A DNA stretch of 64,000 bases, taken from NCBI GenBank assembly GCA_963675135.1, contig OY776120.1, positions 56,230,063 through 56,294,062 of the forward strand, in the 5' to 3' direction. The stretch's first letter is position 1; every line of letters starts with the position of its first letter. The notes beneath the pieces were generated by a model. It was not told where the DNA came from. It saw only the letters and a list, made by a program, of their open reading frames with translations, and ran no database searches. A program made the position numbers and the translations under genes. Below, piece after piece: positions 1 to 9,990 of the stretch. The stretch comes from Galeopsis tetrahit. Lineage: Eukaryota; Streptophyta; Magnoliopsida; Lamiales; Lamiaceae.

Positions 1-1
1 G

Positions 2-2448
2 CCCGGGCCAAAAAGTCTGAAGGACAAGCTTGATGTGTTTTTACAACCTCTGATAGCTGATTTGAAATTTTTATGGGAAAATGGGGTGCAAACGTACGAC
101 GTCTCTAGGAAGCAAAACTTTTTGATGAGAGCTGCACTGATTTGGACCATTAGCGACTTTCCAGCGTACTCAATGTTGTCTGGTTGGAGTACAGCTGGAA
201 AGCTTGCTTGTCTGTATTGTGGGGAGTACACCGATGCATTCACTTTGAGGCTCAGTCGAAAGCAATCGTGGTTCGATAACCACCGAAAGTTCTTACCACT
301 TAATCATACATGGCGAAAGAACAAGACGGCATTCAGGGCTGGAGTAGCAGTCACAGATGATCCGCCGCATATCCGAACAGGTGCGAGTCTCCTATACGAA
401 ATTGATCATTTGGGACTTAGAAAGGTTACAGAGGAAGGTGCTGAGGCACACAACAAAAAAATTGACGGAGGGTGGAAGAAAAAAAGCATTTTTTGGGATT
501 TGCCTTATTGGAGTACTTTGTTAGTTCGACACAATTTGGACGTGATGCACATTGAGAAAAATGTGTTCGATAACGTGTTCAACACAGTGATGAATGTGGA
601 GGGGAAAACAAAGGACACATCAAAATCAAGAGATGAGTTGAATGAATATTGTCGTCGTCCCTCTCTCAAGAAATGTCCACGTACAAATAAGTATCCCAAG
701 GCTTGTTATGCGCTTGATAAGAAAGAAAAAGATGTTATCTTTAAGTGGATAAGTGGGTTGAAGTTTCCCGATGATTATGTGTCTAACATGTCTCGATGTA
801 TTGACTGGACGAAGTTGAAATTGTATGGAATGAAGAGTCATGATTGTCACGTGTTTATGCAGAGAATACTACCGATTGCTTTTCGTAATATTCTGCAGAC
901 TGATGTGTGGAAAGCAATCACTGAGCTTAGTCTTTTTTTTAAGGACTTAACTTCTACGACCATAACAGTTGACAACATGACTCGGTTGGAAACGGATATC
1001 CCAGTAATATTGTGCAAGTTGGAACATATCTTTCCACCCAGCTTCTTCAACTCCATGGAACATCTACCTGTGCACCTTCGAGAGGTATTTTAAGGAATTT
1101 TAAGATATAATGATCATATTCAATGTTTTTATTATCTTAATCACAATCCTTGAATTCTAATTATAGGTATCTTCGCACCTTGAAACTGAGTGTAGGTAAC
1201 AAAGCACGTGTTGAAGCTTCGATTGGAAATGCATATTTAACTAGAGAGGCGTCAATGTTTTGTTCTCATTACTTTGAGGATCATGTTATGACGAGGATAC
1301 ACAATTTACCTCGTAATTACGATGGTAGTGGAGATGTACAACAGTATGTGGATGGTACATTTTCCATATTTAAGGTGCCTGGCAAGCGATTTGGGAAACC
1401 AAAGAAGAGATGGATTTTGGATGAGGAGAAAAAAGTTGCTCATACGTACGTGTTGTTGAATTGTGATGAGGTGCAGCCGTATGTTCAGTAAGTGAATCTG
1501 GCCAGAGTATAAATATATATTGGTTAGTTTTGAGATGTCTTATTAATCAAAATACGTATGTAGGCTATTCATGCATCAACTTCAAGTTGTTGAACCAAAT
1601 CTCTCGGCTGCTGCATCGGACAATAGGCTACAAAATGAATTTGCTTCGTGGTTTGAAGAAATTGTAAGTCATATTTTATACAAATATATATATTTAATAG
1701 CAATAACGTAAATCTCACATAGAGTCGACTTATATAGGTGAAGATAAATCCCGTGGAGAACAAGTTTATTTCCGATCTTTCTGCAGGTCCGTCTGGCCAC
1801 GTTCTTACGTACTCAGGATATTGCGTGAACGGGTACAAATTTCACACTATGGCTTATGGTGCATCTAGAGCAACATCAAACAGTGGGGTTTGTATCAAGG
1901 GAAAAAACTATGATGCAGATGAAGAGGATTTCTACGGGAATATCGAGGAAGTAGTCGAATTGGACTACCAGGGGTACCACGAGAAGAAAGTGGTTTTGTT
2001 CAAGTGTTAGTGGTTTGATAACTCAGCTAGTGGTACAAAAATTGATCCTAACTACAAGCTTGTGGATATTCATCAGAGGCGACGATACGGTCGGTACGAT
2101 CCATTCGTACTAGCAAGTCAAGCCACCCAAGTCTACTATTGTTCGTACCCTGGACCCCGTACTGATTGGATAACTGTATGCAAAATCAAGCCGAGATCCT
2201 TCTTGGACGCACAACAGTCATCCACTACTGACGATGAAGCAGGTGTTCCCACGTTCCAAGAGGAAAGCATAGAACATCAAATGATTGTGCAAGTAGATGA
2301 TGATCCTGTTATATTAACTGATACCACCGGTACATTGATGGACGTAGCCGGAGACGAAGAACCAGAAGAAGAAGAAGAAGAAGAAGAAGAAGAAGAACAA
2401 GAAGATGAGGATGAAGATGAAGAAGATGATGAAGAAGAATATTACTAG
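2..2448 (+). pseudogene. TNP2-type CACTA transposase, 5' truncated, with in-frame stop
   Basis: This is the catalytic transposase of a CACTA transposon. It is open from base 2 with the typical LQPL...DF(P)AY...LSGWST.GKLACLYC region of the Transposase_21 (TNP2) family. DUF4218-like sequence follows, including DCHVFMQRILPIAF and FFNSMEHLPVHL. Exons appear to be 2 to about 1086, 1168-1491, 1564-1662 and 1738-2448, with GT/AG introns. The last exon is DUF4216-like (VVLFKC-stop-WFDN). The TAG at 2008-2010 sits where the family has an acidic residue, and the frame reopens directly to 2448, so it is one point mutation. The usual YRWMYPFER segment before YLRTLK is not visible at the first splice junction, suggesting a small deletion. 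The C terminus is a run of Glu/Asp. The N-terminal part lies outside the window. Confidence 0.88.
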
Positions 2449-2607
2449 AGTGTTCATGTATATGTTATATTATATAAAAAATGTTGATTATGACTCGGTT
2501 TCAGTATTCTTAATGCATGTTTATGATTCAGTTTGAGTGTTCATAGATGTTATTATATCAAGAATGTTAATTTATTAATTGTTATATTTTAATATTTATT
2601 TTTACAG

Positions 2608-4307
2608 ATGAGTGGATATGGGGGCCATGGACAGCGTTCTGGTGGACATGGTTCTGGTAGTCAGGGTTCTGGTACTGGGCAGGATTCGGGTGGTAGAGGT
2701 AGAGGTAGATGTCGAGGTAGAGGTGAGACACCGCCTGCACCTATACCACATCATCCGGGTTTCTATTTGCCAGATATGACTGGGATCGTCCAGATGCCCC
2801 AGATGCAGGGATCGACCCCCTATCCGTACTACACACAGGTTCCCCAGATGCCCCAAATGTATCCAGCGCAGGAGGATCCACCGATACCGGACCCAGTCGG
2901 ACGTGCGTCTGTCGAGACATCGGCCAGCCGGGCGACAGACGCACACGAGAGTCGTATTCGTCTTACGATCTATCGTGGAGCGTAAGTATTACATATCTTA
3001 TAATTTTCATTATAATGAATTACATAATTATTCATTTTCAAATTAATTATGTGTAACAACAGGATGATGCCTTCGGGTCTAATCTCGACCACCATCAGAC
3101 ATATCATGTACCGGAATATGGAGGTTGGCGCACACACATTCGGCTTGGTATCCCCAGGTGTACTTCAACGGTGGTGGGATACATTCCAGGTATAATTTAA
3201 TGATGTGTAACATATCTATTCATTCACATTTTGTTATAATTAATCAATTTTTTTTGGCAGAATGAGGTTACGTGGGATCCAGAGATTGTTGACACTGCAT
3301 TAGTGTACAGGCTCTTTCTTGAGAGAGCAGGAAATCGATACAGTAACATGTTGAACCACTACAAGGGATTGTGGGAGCATGAGAAGAAGAAGCCGAATTG
3401 GGACAACGATGTTTGGGAGCACTTGGTTCGCCACTGGAATCATCCGGACACAATTAAGAAGAGCGAGCAGTGTCAGAAGAACCGACTATCAGAGCCTGGA
3501 GGCCCGGGTACCGGTTTTGATAGACATAAAGGGGGATGTCGTGGGGCAGCCGAGGTGGCCAGACGGATTGTAAGTATTTATGTTCAATTATATAAGTAAT
3601 TTGAGTTCATTTTAATTAATTTAATTTTATGTTCTTCAAAATATAGGAGGAGAGGACGGGACGACCAGCTTACGACTGGGAGATTATCGAATATTACCAC
3701 CGTTACACTAACGGAACGTACACATACGAGCATATGGGTGATATTCTGGTAAGTGTATACATATATTATATTAAATATAATATTTAATTGTATTGACATG
3801 TATATTAACCAAATTTTACATATGCACATATAGGATCAGGTGCAAGAGGAATTGTCACATCTCACCCAGCCGTCATCTGATCATGATCCTTCAGATGATG
3901 GTTCCAGTAGCCAGACCCCACCTTTGCCGGAAATGTCTGAGTTGTACGTGAAGAAAGTTGGAAGATCTCACGGTCGCGTGAAGGGTCTTGGGCAACTAGG
4001 AAAGAACAGACGTGTCACTTCTGGTCCTGGTGAGACATCTTCCGGTACGGCGTTTGGACGATTTAGCCAGGCCGACATCGACAATGCTCTTTTGGAAGAG
4101 CGGAGGGCTAGTGAAGAGAGAGAGCGTCTCATACGTGAAGAACTGCAACAATCAGTCACTCAGGCGGAGGAGCGCTTACGTCAAGAGTTTGCGAGTCAGA
4201 TGGCAGAACAGATGGCATCAATGATGAGACGGTTCAGAAGGGGGTCGGGTAACGGGAACGGGGATGATGATGATGGTGATGATGACGCTGCTGAGGATGG
4301 TCGATGA
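2608..4307 (+). CDS. CACTA second gene, Ptta/En/Spm-type (Transposase_24) protein
   Basis: This is probably the DNA-binding accessory protein (TNPA-like) that binds subterminal repeats of the same element. Five exons, 2608-2981, 3063-3189, 3261-3569, 3647-3748 and 3834-4307, join in frame across GT/AG introns to 462 codons including the stop. The N-terminal third is Gly/Ser/Arg-rich (GRGRGRCRGRG) and then Pro-rich with QMPQM repeats. The middle (WWDTFQ, NRYSNMLNHYKGLWEHE, GGPGTGFDRHKGG, GRPAYDWEII) matches the plant Transposase_24 pattern. The C-terminal part is a predicted coiled coil (EERRASEERERLIREELQQS) and an acidic tail. It lies 160 bp after the transposase on the same strand. No stop or frameshift is seen. 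The exon borders are inferred from reading frame and splice sites. Confidence 0.85.
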
Positions 4308-4940
4308 TTGATACATTTTAAGTTATGTTGTCTTGTTGGATTTTAAAAAATTGATGAAGTTGTTTGGGATTTTTTTTTATGTTGTGTACTTGAATTGAAG
4401 TGAACGTACGAGACAATGTTTTATTTTAATGGTTTTAATTCATATTGCTTGTGTGTGATTAATTAAGTATTGATCTAATATATAAATGAATTGAGTTAAT
4501 AACATATAGTTGGTAATTTATTAAATAAATTGAGTTAATAACATATAGTTGGTAATTGAGTTAATAAGTTATTAAATTTAGTAATGAAGGGCTTTTGTTA
4601 AATTAATTAACTATTGAGCTAATATATAAATTAATTGAGTTAGTAATCTATTCAATTAATTAACTTAATTAATAATAAAAGAATAAAATTGAGTTAATAC
4701 ATGCATACATAAGTGTAAATTATTAAATTTAGTATTAATGAAGGGATTTGTTAAATAAATTGAGTTAATTAATACATATATAAGTATAAGTTATTAAATT
4801 TAGTAATGAGGGGCTTGTTAAATTAATTAAGTATTGAGTTAATATAATTAATTCACTTAATAACATATAGTTGGTAATTTATTAAATTAATTGAGTTAAA
4901 GAATAAAAACAGAAATTAAAAGGGATAAATATATAATGCA
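4308..4940. repeat. AT-rich 3' spacer of the CACTA element with degenerate short repeats
   Basis: There is no coding sequence here. After about 4450 the words TTGAGTTAATAACATATAG, GTAATTTATTAAAT and TTAAATTAATTAAGTATTGA recur several times in partly tandem order. It lies between the second gene and the tRNA-like and GC-rich subterminal parts, and probably holds the 3' UTR and polyadenylation signals of the second gene. Confidence 0.6.
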
Positions 4941-4956
4941 TTTAAAATATGACGAC

Positions 4957-5140
4957 TAAAGCTCCTAGCCTAATTGGCACACGGGGGGCGCATAAACTCT
5001 TCACAATCCGGGAGGTCGCGAGTTCGACCCCCCATGCGCGCGCCCAGGTGAAATTAAAACGCATTAATGGTGGCCTGCTGGTGAGGGGTAAGGAAAGTGG
5101 CCTTAGAGACCTGGGTTCGAAACCCAGGTCTGTTTTTTTT
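4957..5140 (+). other. two tRNA-like modules near the CACTA 3' end
   Basis: At 4957-5035 an A-box-like TAGCCTAATTGGCA is followed about 45 bp later by GGTCGCGAGTTCGACCCC, a T-arm with a B box. At 5069-5132 a second module ends in GACCTGGGTTCGAAACCC, whose two 10-base arms (CGA loop) form a perfect T-arm-like hairpin, followed by a T run from 5133 that resembles a Pol III stop. The acceptor stems do not pair convincingly, so I call them tRNA-derived relics or SINE heads rather than tRNA genes. Confidence 0.45.
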
Positions 5141-5149
5141 TAAATACCT

Positions 5150-5470
5150 TGTATTGGCGAGGGGCCTCGCTCTCGGGAAAAGGCGACGGTCTTTGCCCTC
5201 GGGAATTGGCGAGGGTTATGACTCTCGCTACTGGGCGACGGGACACACTCTCGCTAATGGGCGACGGCACGCGCCCTCGCCAATTCGCGAGTGGGTATGC
5301 CCTCGCTAATACGCGAGTGTGTTTGGCCCTCGCCAATACGCGAGTGCAATTCTGCCCTCGGGAATTGGCGAGGGTGCCCTCGCCAATAAATTAGCGAGGA
5401 GCACTTAGGCGACGGTGACTGCCCCTCGCCTCCGCTGTCGCCAAATCGCATAAAGAGGGCAATTCCCTCG
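5150..5470. repeat. CACTA subterminal repeat array
   Basis: This GC-rich patch in an otherwise AT-rich element has many direct and inverted copies of short units: TGGCGAGGG, CCCTCGCCAAT, GGCGACGG and ATTCGCGAGTG. Subterminal arrays of this kind bind the TNPA-like protein in En/Spm elements. The units alternate in both orientations with spacing of roughly 15-35 bp. Confidence 0.85.
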
Positions 5471-5490
5471 CCTTTGCCTTCTTTAAATGG

Positions 5491-5506
5491 GCTGTTTTTT
5501 GTAGTG
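5491..5506 (-). other. CACTA 3' terminal inverted repeat
   Basis: Read on the - strand the terminus is CACTACAAAAAACAGC. It agrees with the CACTAC end at 16679 and with the conserved ends of this superfamily. It fixes the right boundary of the element. Confidence 0.85.
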
Positions 5507-6133
5507 GTTTAGTTCCTGCGATAACCCTTCAAAATCATGGTGCATTGATAGTGAATGATTCGTCTAAAATGAAAGGAAATTTGTAGGTCTTCTCAAACGC
5601 GTTTCAAAATCACTTATTTGATCACTTTTGTAGCCTTAGAAAACTTGCGGACCTTTTACCCATTTTTTTCTTGAATTAGTGTTTTAGCATTTTTATAATT
5701 TAAACGAGAAACTACTTGGAACTATTGCAAAAATCATTTTTATAGATGGCTAAAACTCATTTTGAGTAGGTGAAATTTATTACATTAAGTGAATATTGGG
5801 AAACATATTAAAATTATTCATGAATTGACATATACGTACATCCATGAATGCATTCGATGAAATTTATTAGAGGTTGGTGGAATTCATTTATCATCCATAT
5901 TTCTTTATATGTAGCTAGATTGTGTGACTTTTGCTTATAACTCGTACTTGCAGCAAAAGGGATGGTGGGGCTTATGGAGACAAGGTATGGTTTCCCTAAT
6001 TTTTACTCTTAAGTGTAACTATAGTAGCGTAGTTATGGATTGTCTCTGAAACTAAGTGTACCTATGGTGTGATGGTGTGGGACTATCAATAATATATGTA
6101 CTAAAAATATGTTGAACTTTTTTTAGGAACAAA

Positions 6134-6718
6134 ATGGATATGGCATCGTTTCATCGTGTGGATGAAATGTTCGATATAATTTCCTAGACGCCATATGAAG
6201 AAAAGGTGTTAATAGATCTATTGAGAGAGTTTAAGCGCAATGGAATACTTGTTAAGAATGAACTTAGGGGTGATAATCTGTTTCATATCACTTCTAAAAT
6301 CTCAATTGAACTAGGAAAAACAAATCTCATTTAAGAAAGTTGAGAAGAAATTCAAAGCTCTAATCAATAGATTTGAGCACTGGAAAATATTTTTGATGTG
6401 CAAGGTGCTTGAAGCAAACGAGGCTACGTGGGATGATATTGCAAGGGTATACGTAAACATGTGTGATTTAAAAAAATATGTCTTATGTACGATTCATTTA
6501 TATGATGGAGCGAAAAAATAAACTCTAAGTTGCAGGACAATCCATTTAGACTAAAATACAAGCATCAACCTGAACCTTTATATCTTGAGTTGTACATAGT
6601 ATTTGGGATGTTGAAGAGGGAGGAAAAATTTAGGCAGCTTGATGAATTCCTTCATCGTATAGAGTTACGTGAGGATAATATGTATGATGTAAATGCATCT
6701 CTATATGATCATATATAG
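6134..6718 (+). pseudogene. Harbinger MYB/SANT-like protein, copy 1
   Basis: This is the accessory MYB-like protein that PIF/Harbinger elements need for DNA binding. ATG is at 6134. The frame meets TAG at 6185-6187 where the family has the Trp before TPYEEK, then reads PYEEKVLIDLLREFKRNG. A one-base insertion near 6325 in an A-rich stretch shifts the frame before KKVEKKFKALINRFEHWK, and TWDDIARVY follows. After an intron (acceptor TTGCAG near 6534) the last exon reads DNPFRLKYKHQPEP to the stop at 6716-6718. A small upstream exon at about 5954-5983 (QQKGWWGLWRQ region) is possible. The gene is dead because of the stop and the frameshift. Confidence 0.75.
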
Positions 6719-6724
6719 AGTTAC

Positions 6725-7142
6725 TTAACGCAACGAGGAATGTACATGGTTGAATAGTACTTCTTTGTGATTATTGTACATAGCAGCTCCTCGTAAGTCT
6801 GGCATGTGATATTTCTAGCCTATATATGGGGAAACAAATCTTATTGTGTTCGGGTAACTACTATCAACTAGATAGTATTTACCTAACTAAAAATACAATT
6901 ATATGCAAACCAATAGTCAAACCAAAATTAACAAATAAAATTATAAATAGCTCACCTCTAGGAGGCATTGAAAAGTTCTTTGATGCATCTCTCAATGCTG
7001 AATAAAAAACTTTGGTATCATGGGTACTTCCTTCCCAACCAGGCAACACAAACTTAAAACACATATTAAAATCACATGTTGTCATAGCATTTTGTGTTGG
7101 CCTACTTTTTCTACCAATATACGGTGTTTGCAAATGATATGG
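6725..7142 (-). pseudogene. Harbinger DDE transposase, 3' fragment, copy 1
   Basis: Read on -, TPYIGRKSRPTQNAMTTCDF and FVLPGWEGSTHDTKVFYSAL are diagnostic of DDE_Tnp_4 (PIF/Harbinger); the Asp in STHD is the second catalytic acid. After PPRG a GT donor starts an intron. A later exon near 6730-6830 reads YHMPDLRGAAMYNN...HSSLR and then stops. The NVIER block with the catalytic Glu is missing because the sequence runs straight into the 3' end of the convergent MYB gene. The fragment lacks its 5' half because of the duplication breakpoint. Confidence 0.8.
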
Positions 7143-7143
7143 T

Positions 7144-8743
7144 ATTGATAGTGAATGATTCGTCTAAAATGAAAGGAAATTTGTAGGTCTTCTCAAACGC
7201 GTTTCAAAATCACTTATTTGATCACTTTTGTAGCCTTAGAAAACTTGCGGACCTTTTACCCATTTTTTTCTTGAATTAGTGTTTTAGCATTTTTATAATT
7301 TAAACGGGAAACTACTTGGAACTATTGCAAAAATCATTTTTATAGATGGCTAAAACTCATTTTGAGTAGGTGAAATTTATTACATTAAGTGAATATTGGG
7401 AAACATATTAAAATTATTCATGAATTGACATATACGTACATCCATGAATGCATTCGATGAAATTTATTAGAGGTTGGTGGAATTCATTTATCATCCATAT
7501 TTCTTTATATGTAGCTAGATTGTGTGACTTTTGCTTATAACTCGTACTTGCAGCAAAAGGGATGGTGGGGCTTATGGAGACAAGGTATGGTTTCCCTAAT
7601 TTTTACTCTTAAGTGTAACTATAGTAGCGTAGTTATGGATTGTCTCTGAAACTAAGTGTACCTATGGTGTGATGGTGTGGGACTATCAATAATATATGTA
7701 CTAAAAATATGTTGAACTTTTTTTAGGAACAAAATGGATATGGCATCGTTTCATCGTGTGGATGAAATGTTCGATATAATTTCCTAGACGCCATATGAAG
7801 AAAAGGTGTTAATAGATCTATTGAGAGAGTTTAAGCGCAATGGAATACTTGTTAAGAATGAACTTAGGGGTGATAATCTGTTTCATATCACTTCTAAAAT
7901 CTCAATTGAACTAGGAAAAACAAATCTCATTTAAGAAAGTTGAGAAGAAATTCAAAGCTCCAATCAATAGATTTGAGCACTGGAAAATATTTTTGATGTG
8001 CAAGGTGCTTGAAGCAAACGAGGCTACGTGGGATGATATTGCAAGGGTATACGTAAACATGTGTGATTTAAAAAAATATGTCTTATGTACGATTCATTTA
8101 TATGATGGAGCGAAAAAATAAACTCTAAGTTGCAGGACAATCCATTTAGACTAAAATACAAGCATCAACCTGAACCTTTATATCTTGAGTTGTACATAGT
8201 ATTTGGGATGTTGAAGAGGGAGGAAAAATTTAGGCAGCTTGATGAATTCCTTCATCGTATAGAGTTACGTGAGGATAATATGTATGATGTAAATGCATCT
8301 CTATATGATCATATATAGAGTTACTTAACGCAACGAGGAATGTACATGGTTGAATAGTACTTCTTTGTGATTATTGTACATAGCAGCTCCTCGTAAGTCT
8401 GGCATGTGATATTTCTAGCCTATATATGGGGAAACAAATCTTATTGTGTTCGGGTAACTACTATCAACTAGATAGTATTTACCTAACTAAAAATACAATT
8501 ATATGCAAACCAATAGTCAAACCAAAATTAACAAATAAAATTATAAATAGCTCACCTCTAGGAGGCATTGAAAAGTTCTTTGATGCATCTCTCAATGCTG
8601 AATAAAAAACTTTGGTATCATGGGTACTTCCTTCCCAACCAGGCAACACAAACTTAAAACACATATTAAAATCACATGTTGTCATAGCATTTTGTGTTGG
8701 CCTACTTTTTCTACCAATATACGGTGTTTGCAGATGATATGGT
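7144..8743. repeat. tandem duplication, copy 2 (1600 bp)
   Basis: This second copy of the 1600-bp unit continues at its right end into the remaining 5' half of the transposase. It is therefore the copy with native right-hand context. The very low divergence marks a recent event. Confidence 0.97.
7734..8318 (+). pseudogene. Harbinger MYB/SANT-like protein, copy 2
   Basis: This is the duplicate of the 6134-6718 gene and carries the same TAG and the same frameshift, so both lesions predate the duplication. One base differs in the exon near 7961 (CTCCAATC against CTCTAATC in copy 1). Confidence 0.75.
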
Positions 8744-9445
8744 ATTGATGTTTTGACATGTATGCCATCTATATCGCCAAAGCAATCCTAATTTATAACA
8801 AATGTAAAGACTCGTGTCATGAAGTCATCATTATACTGTAATAGTTTACATAATGCACTAGGTATATTGTAACATACCTTAAAGTGAGGAAAGTATCTTG
8901 GACTGTCTTTGACATGAGGGGGATCGAGTAGTCATAAAATCCTTGAAAGACCTGGCCCAATCAATTAACATCTTCATGCAAGCTCGTAGCACATTATGAA
9001 ATGATCGACTAATTGAAAATCCAGGCCTCTGAGACGACTCCTGCAGTTTTCTTTTTTTCTTTTATATTCCATACCTTTTTATTGGTCATCATAAAAGTAG
9101 TCAATTGCTCTTCAACCAGGACATATATCTCATAGGTTTAAGACCTTACTTATTCACCAACAATGCACACAACTAAAAAAACACATATTTGTGCATTCTA
9201 AATTGTTTATGACATCAAGAAGGATTCTCATTCATTATAGACACAAATGCAGCACATCCACTATAATCTCTATCATAACAAGGGGTTTTATGTACATATT
9301 TATCATAAAACATTGTTGTCCCAAGCCCAAGCACAACATCACTCCTAAAACACTTTGTTTTACCACATAAATGTCTTGAGGTAGCAGACTCACTCTCTTC
9401 CTCACTCAATGCATCATCTAAAATATATGTATGTACCTTCCTCAC
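8325..9445 (-). pseudogene. Harbinger DDE transposase, longer copy 2
   Basis: It reads 5' to 3' on - from 9445. The N-terminal region TPCYDRDYSGCAAFVSIMNE, followed by NPS-stop-CHKQFRMHKYVFF-stop-LCALL, corresponds to the NP.RC...FRM region of Harbinger transposases. The stops TGA (9215-9217) and a TAG shortly after are best explained as C-to-T changes in CGA and CAG. Further on, near 8770, DCFGDIDGIHVKTS holds the first catalytic Asp, and the duplicated 3' half follows. The catalytic Glu region is missing as in copy 1. Confidence 0.8.
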
Positions 9446-9454
9446 TCAATGCAT
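9397..9454. repeat. 18-bp direct repeat at an element junction
   Basis: CTTCCTCACTCAATGCAT occurs at 9397-9414 and again at 9437-9454, 40 bp apart, where the Harbinger sequence ends and the gypsy-like sequence begins. It could be a target duplication or filler from break repair. Confidence 0.6.
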
Positions 9455-9499
9455 TGACTTTTTTCGTATTTTTTCGAATTTAATAAGCACAAAAATAAC

Positions 9500-9610
9500 T
9501 TACCCAAAAGTGTATGAGTTCGTTATAGTATTGCAAGTATACGACCAAGTAGTATCGATCTAGGACCTAGGAGAGCGTGGAGCCCCAAAACTATACATCG
9601 ACATGGTGTT
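9500..9610 (-). repeat. LTR-like segment of the Athila-like remnant
   Basis: Read on -, CTAGATCGATACTACTTGGT and CGTATACTTGCAATACTATA match the segment just upstream of the primer-binding site at about 60000-60055 in the same orientation relative to coding. It is therefore probably part of the 3' LTR. Exact LTR ends were not found. Confidence 0.5.
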
Positions 9611-9765
9611 ATAGAAGCTAAGCGGGAGAATTAAACAATACCAAATAAAAATAAACACTAAGAAAACAACTAAAACTAATTGTCAAGATGAAAGTGCAAG
9701 TGGAAGAATTGTTTCAGGTGTCTTACTTATGTGGGCTTACTAACGAATTAAGGAACTAATCACAA

Positions 9766-9990
9766 CAATTTTTTTGAAATCTCGGATATCCGGCCCAAGG
9801 GCCGACTAATCCCGGGGAACCAATCCCACCGCCCACTTGCGGGGGTCCCGATTAAAGCCAGAGTTTTGCGCTTTGTATGGATGGGCCCCATAGAAATTGT
9901 TTGCACCTTAGAGGTTTCGAACCTGAGACCTAGAGAGGAGCACACTCCTAAGTCCCAAGCTCTTCTTTATGCTAAAGGCTACCACGTATA
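9766..9990 (-). mobile_element. tRNA-derived SINE
   Basis: Read on -, it begins near GTGGTAGCCTTTAGCATAAA (A-box region), carries CAGGTTCGAAACC (B box), continues with GTGCAAACAATTTC and GCAAGTGGGCGGTGGGATTG, and ends with an A run at about 9768-9775. This resembles widely distributed plant SINEs with a Pol III head and an A-rich tail. I see no clear target duplication. Confidence 0.65.

Larger units (their letters stand above)
1..5506 (+). mobile_element. CACTA (En/Spm-type) DNA transposon, 3' part
   Basis: The left end lies outside the window. The order TNP2-type transposase, Transposase_24-type second gene, AT-rich spacer, GC-rich subterminal repeats and a terminus reading TGTAGTG on + (CACTAC inverted) is the standard architecture of plant CACTA elements. 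The element ends at 5506 and the following GTT (5507-5509) is the candidate 3-bp target duplication, which cannot be tested without the left end. The transposase carries a stop codon, so this copy is probably not autonomous, although the second gene looks intact. Confidence 0.9.
5544..7143. repeat. tandem duplication, copy 1 (1600 bp)
   Basis: Every base is matched at an offset of exactly 1600 in 7144-8743. Only about three differences are visible by eye, near 5705 (A/G), 6361 (T/C) and 7132 (A/G). The unit contains the whole MYB-like gene relic and the 3' half of the transposase. The breakpoint word ATTGAT is shared by both ends. Confidence 0.97.
5544..9445. mobile_element. degenerate PIF/Harbinger element with internal tandem duplication
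   Basis: Two convergent genes typical of PIF/Harbinger transposons are present, a MYB/SANT-like gene on + and a DDE_Tnp_4-type transposase on -. Both are broken by stops, and the inner 1600 bp is present twice. Terminal inverted repeats were not found. The left side abuts the CACTA end at 5506 and the right side ends at a short duplicated filler at 9397-9454. Confidence 0.8.

Noticed and set aside
5069..5140. Functional tRNA gene
   Set aside because: The T-arm is good, but acceptor stem and anticodon arm do not pair; reported only as a tRNA-like module.
5103..5451. ORFs of 60-80 codons on both strands rich in Arg, Ala and Pro
   Set aside because: They come from the CACTA subterminal repeats; the repeated peptide words only reflect repeated DNA.
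5150..5470. Possible CRISPR-like array
   Set aside because: Units alternate in orientation, are short and degenerate, have no spacers of constant length, and sit at the end of a plant transposon.
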